A stretch of DNA of 64,000 bases from Anaerolineae bacterium (GCA_022821805.1 JAJECX010000044.1:124001-188000); one strand, 5' to 3'. Shown: positions 34,180-43,880, counted from the stretch's first letter. Made by a program: numbers and translations. Notes: generated by a model from the letters alone, not told the origin.

Positions 34180-34638
34180 ATGTCTGAGGATCAAACTAAA
34201 CGCGAAGCGGCGGATGCGGAATCCCAACTGACTGGCGATAAGGAGTCGCCGCCTCAACGCAGCAAGGCGCGCCGGCTGGGTTGCGCTATAGCTCTGTTAA
34301 TTTGGTTCACGCTTTTGTTGACGCCCTGCGCCCTGTTCTATCTGGCGGCGGAGGGCGAAATCCGCTTCGACCATCGAGACATTCCGCAGCCCTATGCGCA
34401 TCCACTTTTGCTGGTCTCGCTGGTTAGCGAGGCCGAAGATCGCGGCTTGCGCTTCGAGACATCGAGAATCGTTGAAGCTCGATCAAGTGAAGAGATGCTC
34501 TGCGTCGAAACAACAGTGCGATTCCTCCTTTGGGAGTACAGTGGTGGAAATCAGGATGTCAGTTATTGCGATTGCTATCAGCGTGAAGGATCAGAAGCTG
34601 ACTGGGAACTGGCTGGGACTTCGTCCGGCGCATGCTGA
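34180..34638 (+). CDS. Single-pass membrane protein of unknown function
   Basis: 152 residues. A polar N-terminus of about 30 residues precedes one helix (about 32-56, LGCAIALLIWFTLLLTPCALFYLAA). The outer part (57-152) has several cysteines (CVETT, YCDCYQ, final SGAC), suggesting disulfides in a small extracytoplasmic domain. No motif recognised. A second small membrane gene starts 42 nt downstream, so the two may be partners. Confidence 0.65.
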   Translation: MSEDQTKREAADAESQLTGDKESPPQRSKARRLGCAIALLIWFTLLLTPCALFYLAAEGEIRFDHRDIPQPYAHPLLLVSLVSEAEDRGLRFETSRIVEARSSEEMLCVETTVRFLLWEYSGGNQDVSYCDCYQREGSEADWELAGTSSGAC

Positions 34639-34680
34639 GCGCTTGAGTTGGGCGAGCGACTCAAGCGGCGGGAAGACTTG

Positions 34681-34992
34681 ATGGATTTGCTGCAAAACAT
34701 TGATGCCAATCACCTGCCGCTTGTCGCGGTTGGCTGCGCCTTGCTCTGCGTCGCGTTTGTCATCGTTGGATTTCTGCTGCAAGCAATTAGCAGCATATTC
34801 GAAGTGATTACGGGCTTAATTGAAGTTGTCGTTGAAATCATGCAGGGCGGTCCGGTTGCCTGGTGCGGCTGCGCGCTGCTCATTATTGGACTGATTGCCT
34901 GTGCCGGGTTCACCTATTTGTATTTGCAGGCGCCCGAAACCTGCGCGGCGCATCCGACGCATTTCTGTCAGTGGTTCGGTTTTCTTCCGTAA
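34681..34992 (+). CDS. Small two-helix membrane protein
   Basis: 103 residues from the ATG at 34681. Two long helices are evident (about 13-40, VGCALLCVAFVIVGFLLQAI, and 62-86, CGCALLIIGLIACAGFTYLY), with a hydrophobic linker between. The short C-terminal tail carries two cysteines. No family recognised. Same direction as the previous gene and likely co-transcribed. Confidence 0.6.
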   Translation: MDLLQNIDANHLPLVAVGCALLCVAFVIVGFLLQAISSIFEVITGLIEVVVEIMQGGPVAWCGCALLIIGLIACAGFTYLYLQAPETCAAHPTHFCQWFGFLP

Positions 34993-35030
34993 CGTCGCTA
35001 GAAGCTGTACGGTCGTTCAAAAGATTTACT

Positions 35031-35059
35031 TTGTGTTGCTAAATAAATTCCAGTATAAT
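35031..35059 (+). promoter_or_regulatory. Predicted promoter of the polytopic membrane gene
   Basis: TTGTGT (35031-35036), 17-nt spacer, consensus TATAAT (35054-35059), 32 bp before the ATG at 35091. Confidence 0.6.
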
Positions 35060-35090
35060 TGCGACTAGCAAACCTCGTTGGAGAATCTTG

Positions 35091-36242
35091 ATGGCAACAA
35101 CCGCAGTCTCGCTTTCAAACGCCGATCTGTACGCCGCCGAAATTGACAAGCGAAACTACTGGCTGCGCAACAGGCGCTGGGATTTATTCTTCATCACGCT
35201 TAGCGTTGTGGTTGTGCCTTTGCCTTATCTCATGTATCTGCTCGGAGTCCATTTGGGGCTCGCGGATGATATCAGCCGCAATCTGGTGAATACCTTCGTG
35301 GCGGTTGCTATCGGCGGTCCGCACATGATGTCCACATTTCTGCGCACGGGCTTGGATGAGCGCTTTAAGGAGCGTTATCCAACTTTGGTCCGCTCGTCGA
35401 TTATCATTCCAGTCCTCGTAATTTCTCTCGCGTTTCTAAACTTGAGCTTAATGCTCACATTCTTTTTCTTCTGGGCGTCACTGCACGTATTGCATCAAGT
35501 GACTTACATTATTGAGCTTTACAATCATAAGGAAGCGAAGTTTGTACGTCGGAGTACGCTGAGCCCTTTATCGCGGATGATCGATTACGCGATCGTGCTG
35601 ACAAGCCTCTTTCCCATCGCAATGTGGAAGATAAGCCAGGGCGCCTTTGAAATCGGGCAGAACGATTTGGGCGAAGCGATACCCGATTTGTTTCAACAGC
35701 CGGATAATCCCTGGTTCTTCATATTGGTTGCCGCCGTGTTTGGGCTCGCGCTACTGTCATACATCGCCAAAAGCATTTTCGAGCTCTATCACGGTGTACT
35801 CAATATGCCGAAATTCGTCTTCATATCTTTGACTGTATTGGTGGCGTTTTTCACGCCGCTCTTGCCGAACCTCGATACCGCCTTCCAGGGGCTGAACACC
35901 TGGCACTCTTTTCAGTACCTGGCCATCACCTTTTACATCATCAAGATTCGGCAGATAGCGGGCGAGCTGGATGCGAACGCGCCGCTGGTCGCTCGTTTCA
36001 GCCGCCGGACAAAAGACGCCCGCGCCCTCTACGGTTTCAGCGCCGCTCTGTTGGTGGGTTCCGCAGTGATCTTTGTGCTGGTTTACCTTCTGGCTGCGGT
36101 CGTGCGCCCCGGCATTGACGGCAACAGCCACTTCGACATCGCCTATTACACTGCGATTCTGTCATTCTTGTGGATACACTATTATCACGATCATTTTCTA
36201 TTCACTGATTTCGAAGCGCTCGATGGCGCCTACGCCAATTAG
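35091..36242 (+). CDS. Polytopic membrane protein with conserved-looking histidine pattern
   Basis: 383 residues from the ATG at 35091 (GGAG 7 nt upstream; the TTG just before it is not the start). About eight membrane helices. Histidines lie in or beside helices: H78 (GGPHMMSTF), H132 and H135 (LHVLHQV), H146 (LYNHK), H272 (NTWHSFQYL), and H363/H366/H368 (IHYYHDHFLF). This arrangement recalls membrane non-heme iron enzymes such as the Brp/Blh carotene-cleaving group and desaturase-like proteins, but I cannot place it in one. It has its own promoter. Confidence 0.75.
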   Translation: MATTAVSLSNADLYAAEIDKRNYWLRNRRWDLFFITLSVVVVPLPYLMYLLGVHLGLADDISRNLVNTFVAVAIGGPHMMSTFLRTGLDERFKERYPTLVRSSIIIPVLVISLAFLNLSLMLTFFFFWASLHVLHQVTYIIELYNHKEAKFVRRSTLSPLSRMIDYAIVLTSLFPIAMWKISQGAFEIGQNDLGEAIPDLFQQPDNPWFFILVAAVFGLALLSYIAKSIFELYHGVLNMPKFVFISLTVLVAFFTPLLPNLDTAFQGLNTWHSFQYLAITFYIIKIRQIAGELDANAPLVARFSRRTKDARALYGFSAALLVGSAVIFVLVYLLAAVVRPGIDGNSHFDIAYYTAILSFLWIHYYHDHFLFTDFEALDGAYAN

Positions 36243-36269
36243 CCAGCATTGAATGAGCAAGTGTGGCGG

Positions 36270-37787
36270 CTAAGGAAAGACCTCCCGCACCCATTGCATA
36301 GGGTCGATATTCACGCCGTTCAGCCAGACCTCCCAATGCAAATGCGGACCGGTACTGCGGCCAGTTGAACCCACTGTGCCGATCACCTGACCCGTTGCGA
36401 CGACCTCTCCCAATTGAACCAGCGTTTCATCTTGGTGGGCGTAGAGGGAGTACAAGCCCCATCCATGGTCGATCAAAGTCGTGTTGCCGCGGATATGAAG
36501 GCGGTCCACCATGACCACTATGCCGTCAGCAGCGGCCAGGATCGATGTGCCGGGGGCGCCAGCGAAATCGACGCCGCCATGATAGCGATCAAAGGGACTG
36601 CCGTTGTACGAGCGCAAGATACCGAATACGGCATTGATCGGCGCGGCCGCCGGCAAGCTCAATGAATTGATCCACGATCGCTCAGGCGTGAAACGGTCTG
36701 TCAATAGCGCAAGTAACGCGGTTTCTTCCGCTTCCACCTCCGGCGCCAAGAGTTCGCTGTCGCTGATCCGAATGGTCTGTCGTCCATAACCACCGGCGAT
36801 TACTTGCACGTTTGCGCCGATCGGAGTCGATTGACCGAACTCATTCCGCAATTCGAGCGTCATCGGATAGACATTCAACTCGGTGAACATCGGGATGCCA
36901 ATGAGGATATTATGCCGCTTGCCGGCTTCGCGCGCGATAACGCGCAATTCACGGCCCAAAAACCTTCCGCTGATGGTTACCGGCTCGGTGGTCAGCAATT
37001 CAATTCGGCCGCTGCGCCCGGCGGAAAATACCAGTGGATCGATTGTGAACGCAATAACGGATTCCGGAAGCTCGCGCGTCAATTGTGGCAGCCGAATGCC
37101 CGGCACAACCAGCCTTTGGCCGACGCTGAGCAAACCCGGATCGGCCAAATTGTTGGCGCGCGCAAGGGCGTCAATCGTCTGGTTGTAACGCAGCCCGATC
37201 TCGGACAATGTCTCGCCGGATTGCACGGTGTGGACAAAGACTTGAGACAGGTCGCCGGTTCGCGAAAAGGAGTGGCGGATACCAGCGTCGGGCGCAATTG
37301 CGGGAACGGGAGTTGCCTTGCCAGCATTGGACGCGCTGGGCTGGCTTGAGCCAGTTGTCTCAACGCGAGCGATTGGGTCTCCGTCTGCGATGGTCAATTC
37401 CTGCCCGACATAGATCAGGTCCGCCGCTGCCAAACGGTTCAATTCCATCAACTGGGAAACGGATTTGTCATACGCAGTTGCGATGTTTGCCAGCGTTTCG
37501 CCGGCCGAAACCACATGCGTAATCTGCTCCTGAGGCGCGCCCGCGGGCAGGGGGATGATAAGGCGCTGACCGACCGCAATCGAATCGCTATCGGTGATGC
37601 CGTTGGCATCGGCGATTTCTTCAGCGAATTTATTGTACTTCAACGCGATGCGAAAGAGGTTTTCGCCACGCTGCACCACGTGGACGGTAAACCTCGCATT
37701 GCTGGTCTCCTGCGCCTGAATCGGCGTACCGGCCAGAAAAAGCGCGGCTGCGAGCAAGGTCAGCGATTTAATCAAATGCTTGGTCAA
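36270..37787 (-). CDS. Secreted M23 metallopeptidase with three LysM domains
   Basis: 505 residues with a signal peptide (about 1-25). LysM domains at about 34-79 (VVQRGENLFRIALKYNK), 90-133 and 185-229 (HTVQSGETLSEIGLRYNQ) bind N-acetylglucosamine polymers. A beta-rich middle region (240-375) precedes the M23 domain (380-505) with H403xxxD407 (YHGGVDFAG) and H482xH484 (GPHLHWE). It is probably an endopeptidase trimming peptidoglycan cross-links outside the membrane. It lies upstream of a decayed LysM gene and another LysM gene, all on the minus strand. Confidence 0.93.
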   Translation of the reverse strand: MTKHLIKSLTLLAAALFLAGTPIQAQETSNARFTVHVVQRGENLFRIALKYNKFAEEIADANGITDSDSIAVGQRLIIPLPAGAPQEQITHVVSAGETLANIATAYDKSVSQLMELNRLAAADLIYVGQELTIADGDPIARVETTGSSQPSASNAGKATPVPAIAPDAGIRHSFSRTGDLSQVFVHTVQSGETLSEIGLRYNQTIDALARANNLADPGLLSVGQRLVVPGIRLPQLTRELPESVIAFTIDPLVFSAGRSGRIELLTTEPVTISGRFLGRELRVIAREAGKRHNILIGIPMFTELNVYPMTLELRNEFGQSTPIGANVQVIAGGYGRQTIRISDSELLAPEVEAEETALLALLTDRFTPERSWINSLSLPAAAPINAVFGILRSYNGSPFDRYHGGVDFAGAPGTSILAAADGIVVMVDRLHIRGNTTLIDHGWGLYSLYAHQDETLVQLGEVVATGQVIGTVGSTGRSTGPHLHWEVWLNGVNIDPMQWVREVFP

Positions 37788-37857
37788 ATGACAACCTCAT
37801 TTGTGTTGTATGGGTCGCCAATCATGGCTGGAATCATCACATCAGATCGTGCCAATC

Positions 37858-38070
37858 TTACAGCGTCGCTGTCGAATGTTCATGGGCGAAACGACCAATT
37901 TCGCGCAAATCTGGATGAGCGCCGGTACAGCGCTTTGATGCCATGGAATAGCCGGCGCCGCGTCTAACAACATAATGTAACACTGCCCTTGAATCGGCCC
38001 GGACACCTGCAACCCGAATGCTCAGGATGATTGCAGCCGACGTGATGACCGCTGTAAGTAAGATCCGCAC
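37858..38070 (-). pseudogene. Decayed single-LysM secreted protein gene
   Basis: An open frame from a GTG at 38070 gives a signal-peptide-like start (RILLTAVITSAAIILSIRVA, cleavage near VRA) and then the opening of a LysM domain (HYVVRRGAGYSMASK). The usual DTL is lost. After that point the frame is meaningless, but another frame continues with a LysM-like second half (VPALIQICAKLVVSPMNIRQ). One frameshift plus a small deletion would explain this. Both neighbours encode intact LysM proteins, so it looks like a relic of the same family. The upstream part of the 347-bp gap holds nothing else that I can see. Confidence 0.5.
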
Positions 38071-38134
38071 AGCGATAGTCTCGAACTTACGCTGCTTAGT
38101 CGACTCGGTAACTACCAGTCATTTGTGCGCCGGT

Positions 38135-39871
38135 TTAACCGGGTATGGTCAACACTTGGCCGACGTTCAAGGCGTCGTCATTGGTAATGCCGTTGAGCTG
38201 CGCCAATTCGACGATGCTTACGCCATAGAGCGCAGCGATGGTGGAAAGCGTATCGCCAGGCTGGACTGTATAGGTCACAGGAATTGATGTTGGCAGTGGT
38301 GTCGGCGTCGGCTGGGATTCGCTAGCTGTCGTCTCGGGAGACTGACCCAACGAGGTTCCAATCGCCGAAGGAATCTGCAATTCTTGGCCGGGTACAATCC
38401 GGCTCGGGTTAGCAAGTGCGTTCAGATCCGCGATCGTTTGTATGGTCGTGCCATGATCGCGCGCGATCTCGTCGAGCGTATCGCCAATTTGCACGATGTA
38501 GACGATGTACGCGCTAGGAGCCACTTCGGTGGCAAGCGGCGATGTTTCCGTTGGTGTTGGACTGGGCGGAACTGGCGTTGGAATCACAAGAATCTGACCG
38601 ACATCAATTAGATGGACGTTGGCGATGCCGTTCTGTTGAGCGAGCAAATCAACGGTGGCGCCATACCGTCTCGCGATGTTTACCAGCGTGTCGCCTGGAA
38701 GAACCTGGTGCGTAACATGGGTTGCGGTGGGCGTGGGCGTGCTTGTGTACGTGGGCGTGGGTGTCGATGTTGCCGTGGGCGTCTCGGTAGGGGTTGAAGA
38801 AGGCGTTGGGGAGGGAGTAGCGGAGGGCGCCTGTTGCGCCGATATCGCTGCCAAGGCGCTAGCCCCGCCAACATCATTGACGTTGATCGGAATGATGAGG
38901 ATCTGCCCGACAAAGATCGCGCTGGCCGCATTCAAACTGTTGGATTCTCTTATCGCTTGAACGGTCGTGCCATACTCCTCCGCGAGCCCGCCGACAGTCT
39001 CCCCCGCTTCGACTGTATGCATAACTTCGTCCGGAATCGCGGTCGGTGAGGGCGTGGCCGTGCTTCCCCCCGATTCTGGCGTACCGATATCATCATCACC
39101 GTCGCTCTCGGCGGTTGTCGGCATGGGCGATTCGTCTTGCGGCGTTTCTGTGGTTGCGCCGTCCTCCAGGTTTGCGCCCGTCTCCTGCGTAGGCGTATTG
39201 TCAACAACCACGACAGTCTCGCTCGCCAGTTCCAACACCGCATCATCGAGATAAATATAGCTATTCGCCCGCGGCTCGCCGACAGTGGATTCGACGAAGA
39301 CGGTAATGCTTGAACTCTCCGCTGTCGCAATCACCGCGTACTGGCGATAGGCATCGTAGAAGAAGGTCGCTGCAGTCGACCAGATGATTTCGTCGCTGGC
39401 GCCATCGATTCCGCCGTTCGGGTCTATTCCAACGCGCAGGACAACATCGCCCGGATCCTCGCTGAATTCCGTATCCTCAAAACTGGACGACCACACGTAG
39501 GCATAAACGCTGAAACGATAGGTCGAGCCACTGGTCAGCGAATCTACCTCCTGGTAAATGCCACCCTGATGCGTGGCGAAAAGCGTGAAGTATTTCTGCG
39601 CTTTGCCCGCTTCATCCAAGCGAACTCTGTCCCTCTCTTCGTCGTAGTTCGGACTGTGATTGGCGAAGGACGGACTGGTGTCATCGGCCGGAATATGCCA
39701 TGGCGTCCAAGACGCCGCAACCTTTCGCGGTTCCGTGCCATCCAGTTCTACAAATTCTCCTTCAAAGTCGCCGTTTTCAAGTAAATTGGCGACCGTATTC
39801 TCTTGTCCGAATGACAGCGTAATCAATAACAGCAGTAACGTGTTGACGAAGATCGCCAGTCGTTTCCTCAT
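38135..39871 (-). CDS. Secreted protein with carbohydrate-binding-like domain and four LysM domains
   Basis: 578 residues from the ATG at 39871 (GGGAGAAG upstream). Signal peptide about 1-22. The N-terminal ~200 residues form a jelly-roll-like module opening NLLENGDFEGEF and closing YLDDAVLELA, typical of galactose-binding or CBM-like folds. Then come Thr/Pro-rich linkers and four LysM domains (MHTVEAGETVGGLAEEYG; HQVLPGDTLVNIARRYG; YIVQIGDTLDEIARDHG; YTVQPGDTLSTIAALYG). There is no catalytic domain. It probably binds cell-wall or other polysaccharide at the surface. Confidence 0.9.
   Translation of the reverse strand: MRKRLAIFVNTLLLLLITLSFGQENTVANLLENGDFEGEFVELDGTEPRKVAASWTPWHIPADDTSPSFANHSPNYDEERDRVRLDEAGKAQKYFTLFATHQGGIYQEVDSLTSGSTYRFSVYAYVWSSSFEDTEFSEDPGDVVLRVGIDPNGGIDGASDEIIWSTAATFFYDAYRQYAVIATAESSSITVFVESTVGEPRANSYIYLDDAVLELASETVVVVDNTPTQETGANLEDGATTETPQDESPMPTTAESDGDDDIGTPESGGSTATPSPTAIPDEVMHTVEAGETVGGLAEEYGTTVQAIRESNSLNAASAIFVGQILIIPINVNDVGGASALAAISAQQAPSATPSPTPSSTPTETPTATSTPTPTYTSTPTPTATHVTHQVLPGDTLVNIARRYGATVDLLAQQNGIANVHLIDVGQILVIPTPVPPSPTPTETSPLATEVAPSAYIVYIVQIGDTLDEIARDHGTTIQTIADLNALANPSRIVPGQELQIPSAIGTSLGQSPETTASESQPTPTPLPTSIPVTYTVQPGDTLSTIAALYGVSIVELAQLNGITNDDALNVGQVLTIPG
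38720..38832 (-). repeat. Low-complexity Thr/Pro linker-coding stretch
   Basis: Part of the LysM gene: repeated codons for Thr, Pro and Ser (TPTPTYTSTPTPTATH and similar) between LysM 1 and LysM 2, seen on the plus strand as GTGGGCGT repeats. Such linkers space surface domains and are common in Chloroflexota secreted proteins. Confidence 0.7.
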
Positions 39872-40281
39872 CGTCTTCTCCCGTATTTGTGAGGCATGGC
39901 TCAAAAGTCTAGGCGCTTCAATATAGTCTACTCAGTTCTGACATAGCGCACAAAGCAATATGACGGTATTGCCCGCCATAGGATTCTCACTTGTGAATGC
40001 TTAAAGGATACCGTAACCTAGCCTAGATTTTGCAAGCGCCGATAAGAGGACTCATTTTGCGCTTGGATGACATGGCAAGCCAGCGTTACATCGCAATTGC
40101 GCGCCGTTCCTATTGCGCATGGACAAGTGTCCAAATGCTTCTGACAGTTCCTGTACCTCTGATTGTATTGGATAAGCCGGAATCAAGTTGAATCGTTCAG
40201 TCTGCCGCGTTGTTTTGGTCGCTGGCGCCAGGCGCGTATCATCAGGAACTCCTGTGTTTGAGTTGATGGAGGTCAACACTC
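39872..40281. other. 410-bp divergent intergenic region between the LysM gene and sucC
   Basis: No gene. It holds the sucC promoter (40141-40169), a GGAGG ribosome site before the sucC TTG, and a CAAGCGC / GCGCTTG inverted repeat (40033-40039 and 40059-40065) with a 19-nt loop of unclear role. Confidence 0.5.
40141..40169 (+). promoter_or_regulatory. Predicted promoter of sucCD
   Basis: CTGACA (40141-40146), 17-nt spacer, TGTATT (40164-40169); leader of about 105 nt to the sucC start. Confidence 0.5.
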
Positions 40282-41442
40282 TTGAAGCTTCATGAGTACC
40301 AGTCGAAATTCTTGTTCCGGGATTTTGGCATTCCCATACCGCAAGGCAAAGTTGCCACAAGCCCAAATGAAGCCTACGACATAGCGCAAGAGCTGGGCGG
40401 AGTTGTAGTGGTTAAGGCGCAGGTGCACGTCGGCGGGCGGGGCAAAGCCGGCGGCGTCAAGGTGGCGCAAAACGCCGAAGAGGCGAAACGTCATGCCGCC
40501 AGCATCCTCGGGATGGATATCAAGGGACTTGCGGTTGAGCGTGTGCTTATCGACCCCGGCGCCGATATTCAGCAAGAAGTCTATTTGGCCATCACCAATG
40601 ATCGGGGCGCTGGCAAGCCACTCATCATGACGTCGATGGAAGGCGGCATGGATATCGAGGAGCTGAATCGCCAACGCCCGGATGCCATCGTTCGCGAGCA
40701 CGTTGATCCCATCATGGGTCTTCACGACTATCAGAAGACCTACATAGCCAGCGCTATGGGCATGCCGCGCGCGCAATGGCGCAGCTTTGGCAGAATCCTG
40801 AGCGGACTATACAAGTGCTATAGCGCGAGCGATGCCGAGCTGGCCGAAATCAATCCCCTTGTTATCACCGGGGATGGCGATTTGCTTGCGGTAGATGGCA
40901 AGGTGATCATTGATGACAATGCGCTCTTTCGGCAGCCTGCATTGACGGAGCGGCGCGATACCAGTGGCGAGCCCGATTCTGAACGGCAAGCGCGCGAAGC
41001 TGGCATCACCTATATCAAGCTGGATGGCCAGATCGGCTGCATGGTGAACGGCGCGGGCTTGGCGATGACCACAATGGACATGACCAAACTCTATGGCGAC
41101 GAAGACGGAATCGGACCGGCAAATTTCCTGGATATCGGCGGTGGCGCATCGCCAGAGCAGGTAGCGGCAGCCTTGCGCATCATTCTGTCGGACGAGAATG
41201 TCAAATGTGTGCTCTTCAACATCTTTGGCGGCATCACTCGCTGCGACGAAGTCGCGAACGGCATATTGACCGCTTACAACGAAGTCAATCCCGATGTGCC
41301 AATGGTTATTCGACTGCAAGGAACCAATGCGGCCGCGGGAAACAGAATCATCAGCGAAGCGCAGATTCCTCATATCATTAGCGCCGAAACGCTGACCGAG
41401 GCGGCTCAGCGGGCGGTGGCCGCGGTGAAGGAGCGGAGCTGA
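40282..41442 (+). CDS. sucC: Succinyl-CoA ligase (ADP/GDP-forming) beta subunit
   Basis: 386 residues starting at a TTG (GGAGG 10 nt upstream). The start is fixed by the family N-terminus [22 protein letters not shown]-grasp features include [20 protein letters not shown], and [20 protein letters not shown] carries metal-binding residues. [16 protein letters not shown] is the CoA-side segment. It couples succinyl-CoA to nucleoside triphosphate synthesis in the TCA cycle. It ends 1 bp before sucD. Confidence 0.97.
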   Translation: MKLHEYQSKFLFRDFGIPIPQGKVATSPNEAYDIAQELGGVVVVKAQVHVGGRGKAGGVKVAQNAEEAKRHAASILGMDIKGLAVERVLIDPGADIQQEVYLAITNDRGAGKPLIMTSMEGGMDIEELNRQRPDAIVREHVDPIMGLHDYQKTYIASAMGMPRAQWRSFGRILSGLYKCYSASDAELAEINPLVITGDGDLLAVDGKVIIDDNALFRQPALTERRDTSGEPDSERQAREAGITYIKLDGQIGCMVNGAGLAMTTMDMTKLYGDEDGIGPANFLDIGGGASPEQVAAALRIILSDENVKCVLFNIFGGITRCDEVANGILTAYNEVNPDVPMVIRLQGTNAAAGNRIISEAQIPHIISAETLTEAAQRAVAAVKERS

Positions 41443-41443
41443 A

Positions 41444-42301
41444 ATGTCAATCCTTATCGACCGGACGGCGCGTGTCTTGGTTCAGGGCATTACCGGACGG
41501 CAAGGCGGTTTCCACGCCAAACTTATGATGGAATATGGCACTGATGTGGTGGGGGGCGTAACGCCTGGCAAAGGCGGTGAGTGGTTTGAAGGCAAGCCAG
41601 TCTTCGATACCATGCGCATGGCGGTCGCGACCACAAATGCCGATGTCAGCCTCGTTACCGTTCCGGCGCGCTTCGCCGCCGACGCCATCATGGAAGCGGC
41701 TGATGCCGGCATCAAGCTGGTAATTTGCTTGACTGAGCATATTCCGGTCTCGGACATGATGAAAGTGGTCGCCTTTTGCCAGCGGCGCGGCACGCGTCTG
41801 ATCGGGCCGAATTGCCCAGGCGTTATGACGCCGGGACAAGCGAAGATCGGCATTATTCCGGCGATGGTCGCGACGCCGGGCAATGTCGGCGTCGTTTCCA
41901 AGAGCGGCACCTTGACTTATGAAGTGGGATTCGCTATGAAAAATCATGGCATCGGGATATCAACAATTGTTGGCATCGGCGGAGATCCGGTCATCGGCAC
42001 CACTTTTGTCGATGTGCTGGAAATGTTTGAAAATGACCCCGAGACGGAAAAAGTCGCTCTGCTCGGAGAGATCGGCGGCAGCGCGGAAATCGTCGCCGCC
42101 GATTACATCAAGAACGCGATGACCAAGCCGGTCGCCGCGTTTATCGCCGGGCGCAGCGCGCCACCGGGCAAGCGAATGGGGCATGCCGGCGCAATTGTTG
42201 ATGGTGGCGAGGGCTCGGCGGAAGAGAAGATTATGGCGCTTGAGGCGGCGGGGGCGCGCGTCGCGGCAAATCCAGAAGAAATTCCCGGTTTGTTAGCCTG
42301 A
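41444..42301 (+). CDS. sucD: Succinyl-CoA ligase alpha subunit
   Basis: 285 residues. The CoA-binding Rossmann domain starts [39 protein letters not shown] is the family signature. The phosphorylated active-site His is in the [13 protein letters not shown] segment. It forms the heteromeric ligase with SucC, and the 1-bp spacing implies translational coupling. No terminator is evident in the 67 bp before the convergent tdk gene. Confidence 0.97.
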   Translation: MSILIDRTARVLVQGITGRQGGFHAKLMMEYGTDVVGGVTPGKGGEWFEGKPVFDTMRMAVATTNADVSLVTVPARFAADAIMEAADAGIKLVICLTEHIPVSDMMKVVAFCQRRGTRLIGPNCPGVMTPGQAKIGIIPAMVATPGNVGVVSKSGTLTYEVGFAMKNHGIGISTIVGIGGDPVIGTTFVDVLEMFENDPETEKVALLGEIGGSAEIVAADYIKNAMTKPVAAFIAGRSAPPGKRMGHAGAIVDGGEGSAEEKIMALEAAGARVAANPEEIPGLLA

Positions 42302-42368
42302 AGCCAGCGAAAGCCTGTCAAATGAATTCGGATTTTGGATGAGGTTGTGAGACTCCGAGCGCGGGCGT

Positions 42369-42950
42369 TTATTCGCTTGCGGGCAATACTTCGTGATGCT
42401 GGCGACAGCGCGCCTCGTAAGATTCTTGCGCGCCCACCAGAATGATCGGATCATCCCTCGCAGCCGGTCTGCCATTAACTAGGCGTTGCGTTCGGCTGGC
42501 GGATTCACCGCAAACGACACATATCGCTTGCAGCTTGATTACTTCTTCGGCAATGCTCAAAAGGTGCGGCATGGCGCCAAAGGGCTCGCCGCGGAAATCG
42601 GTATCCAGCCCGGCGATGATCACGCGAATATTGAATTCGTCCGCCAGACATTGCGCTACGCGGACGATGCCATCGTCGAAGAACTGCGCTTCGTCTATGG
42701 CGACTACGGTTGTTTCGCCGTTCGCTAACTCAAGGATTTCGCCGGCAGCCTTCACCGGAATGGCTTCTACCGATTGTCCAGTGTGGCTGGTAATGCGCTG
42801 TATACCGTAGCGGTCATCGATTTCGGGCTTGAAGACCTCGACCTTTTGCCGGGCGATGATGGCGCGGCGCACACGGCGGATGAGTTCTTCAGTCTTGCCG
42901 CAAAACATGCTGCCGCAAATAACTTCAATGCGACCGAAGTGGTGCTTCAT
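42369..42950 (-). CDS. tdk: Thymidine kinase
   Basis: 193 residues of the type II (TK1-like) family. The P-loop is [11 protein letters not shown] (13-23), the Walker B region is [12 protein letters not shown], and the lasso region zinc site has [10 protein letters not shown] plus a further Cys near the end ([12 protein letters not shown]). It phosphorylates thymidine for salvage. It is the last gene of a minus-strand run after L31, separated by 125 bp. Confidence 0.96.
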   Translation of the reverse strand: MKHHFGRIEVICGSMFCGKTEELIRRVRRAIIARQKVEVFKPEIDDRYGIQRITSHTGQSVEAIPVKAAGEILELANGETTVVAIDEAQFFDDGIVRVAQCLADEFNIRVIIAGLDTDFRGEPFGAMPHLLSIAEEVIKLQAICVVCGESASRTQRLVNGRPAARDDPIILVGAQESYEARCRQHHEVLPASE

Positions 42951-43075
42951 GGATTCAAGGACCCAAATGAAATCAGAAGATTGCGCATTGAAGCCTGCGC
43001 ATGTTGGATCGCAAGTGTGAAAACAGAACCGCCGGCGAAGACACCTGACTATTCAATAGCGATGCGGCTGCTGTT

Positions 43076-43534
43076 TCAGTTGCTGAGTTGATAGCCGCGC
43101 GCGCGCAAGTTTTTCTTCATGTCGCTGACGACTTTGCGTCCGATTCCCTGGATCGACAGAATACTATTCTCGTCGTCCTCATCGCCCAGGCGATCAAGCA
43201 CATCGGAGACGATCATGATGCCATTTTCTTCCAGGATGTTGCTATAACGAGCTCCAATATCGAGTTCCGTGATCGGCAAATCGAGGGGTGTACGCTCGGC
43301 TGCAGCGTCTTCTAGCGCAGTGCGAATCTCGTCGCGCTGCTGCAAGCGCTTCATGAACTTGTCGACGCGCCCCTCGGTATCGACGATGCGCTGCTCACCC
43401 GTGTAGAACGGATGACAGTTCGAGCAGATCTCAACCGTCAGTGATTCGACAGTGGAGCCGGTCGTCCAGGTTGTGCCACAAGACATGCAGCGCACGGGCG
43501 TCTCATGCCAAAAAGGGTGGATGCCTTCTTTCAT
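43076..43534 (-). CDS. rpmE: Ribosomal protein L31 fused to an RNA polymerase alpha-CTD-like domain
   Basis: 152 residues from the ATG at 43534, preceded by a strong GGAGG. Residues 1-68 are a zinc-type L31: [16 protein letters not shown], with C16/C19 and C37/C40 as ligands and the [20 protein letters not shown] signature. Normal L31 stops near residue 70. Here a charged linker leads to about 86-148, which closely follows the helix-hairpin-helix fold of the RNA polymerase alpha C-terminal domain: [32 protein letters not shown], and [20 protein letters not shown]. The tail would project from the ribosome central protuberance. It is co-linear with L27 and L21. Confidence 0.92.
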   Translation of the reverse strand: MKEGIHPFWHETPVRCMSCGTTWTTGSTVESLTVEICSNCHPFYTGEQRIVDTEGRVDKFMKRLQQRDEIRTALEDAAAERTPLDLPITELDIGARYSNILEENGIMIVSDVLDRLGDEDDENSILSIQGIGRKVVSDMKKNLRARGYQLSN

Positions 43535-43592
43535 CTTGTCCTCCGCGCATTTGCGGCTCAAACGAGTAGCGCAAATGACTTATGCCGCTAAT

Positions 43593-43880
43593 TCAGTTGA
43601 GAGACTGCCCGGTCTTTTCATGCGAATCGTGTACCGATATCCGTTTCTGACCGCGGCGACCGCGCATCTTTTCGAAAGTCACAAATCCGGCGCGGGTGGC
43701 GAAGATCGTGTAGTCTTTGCCCATTCCAACGCCTTCGCCCGGATGAAACTTGCTACCGCGCTGTCGCACGATGATATTCCCAGGGATGACATACTCGCCA
43801 CCGTAATTCTTTACGCCGAGCCGTTTCGAATTGCTGTCGCGTCCGTTGCTGGACGATCCGCCGCCCTTTTTGTGTGCCAT
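43593..43880 (-). CDS. rpmA: 50S ribosomal protein L27
   Basis: 95 residues starting [20 protein letters not shown], with the glycine-rich N-terminus that reaches the peptidyl transferase centre. [20 protein letters not shown] and [17 protein letters not shown] are invariant L27 blocks. The first residues show no cleavable extension of the type found in some Firmicutes. It lies 25 nt after rplU and 58 nt before the L31 start, the usual L21-L27 pair. Confidence 0.97.
   Translation of the reverse strand: MAHKKGGGSSSNGRDSNSKRLGVKNYGGEYVIPGNIIVRQRGSKFHPGEGVGMGKDYTIFATRAGFVTFEKMRGRRGQKRISVHDSHEKTGQSLN

Noticed and set aside
40052-40366. 104-residue minus-strand frame before sucC
   Set aside because: It covers the sucC promoter and its N-terminal part is antisense to sucC; no recognisable protein features.
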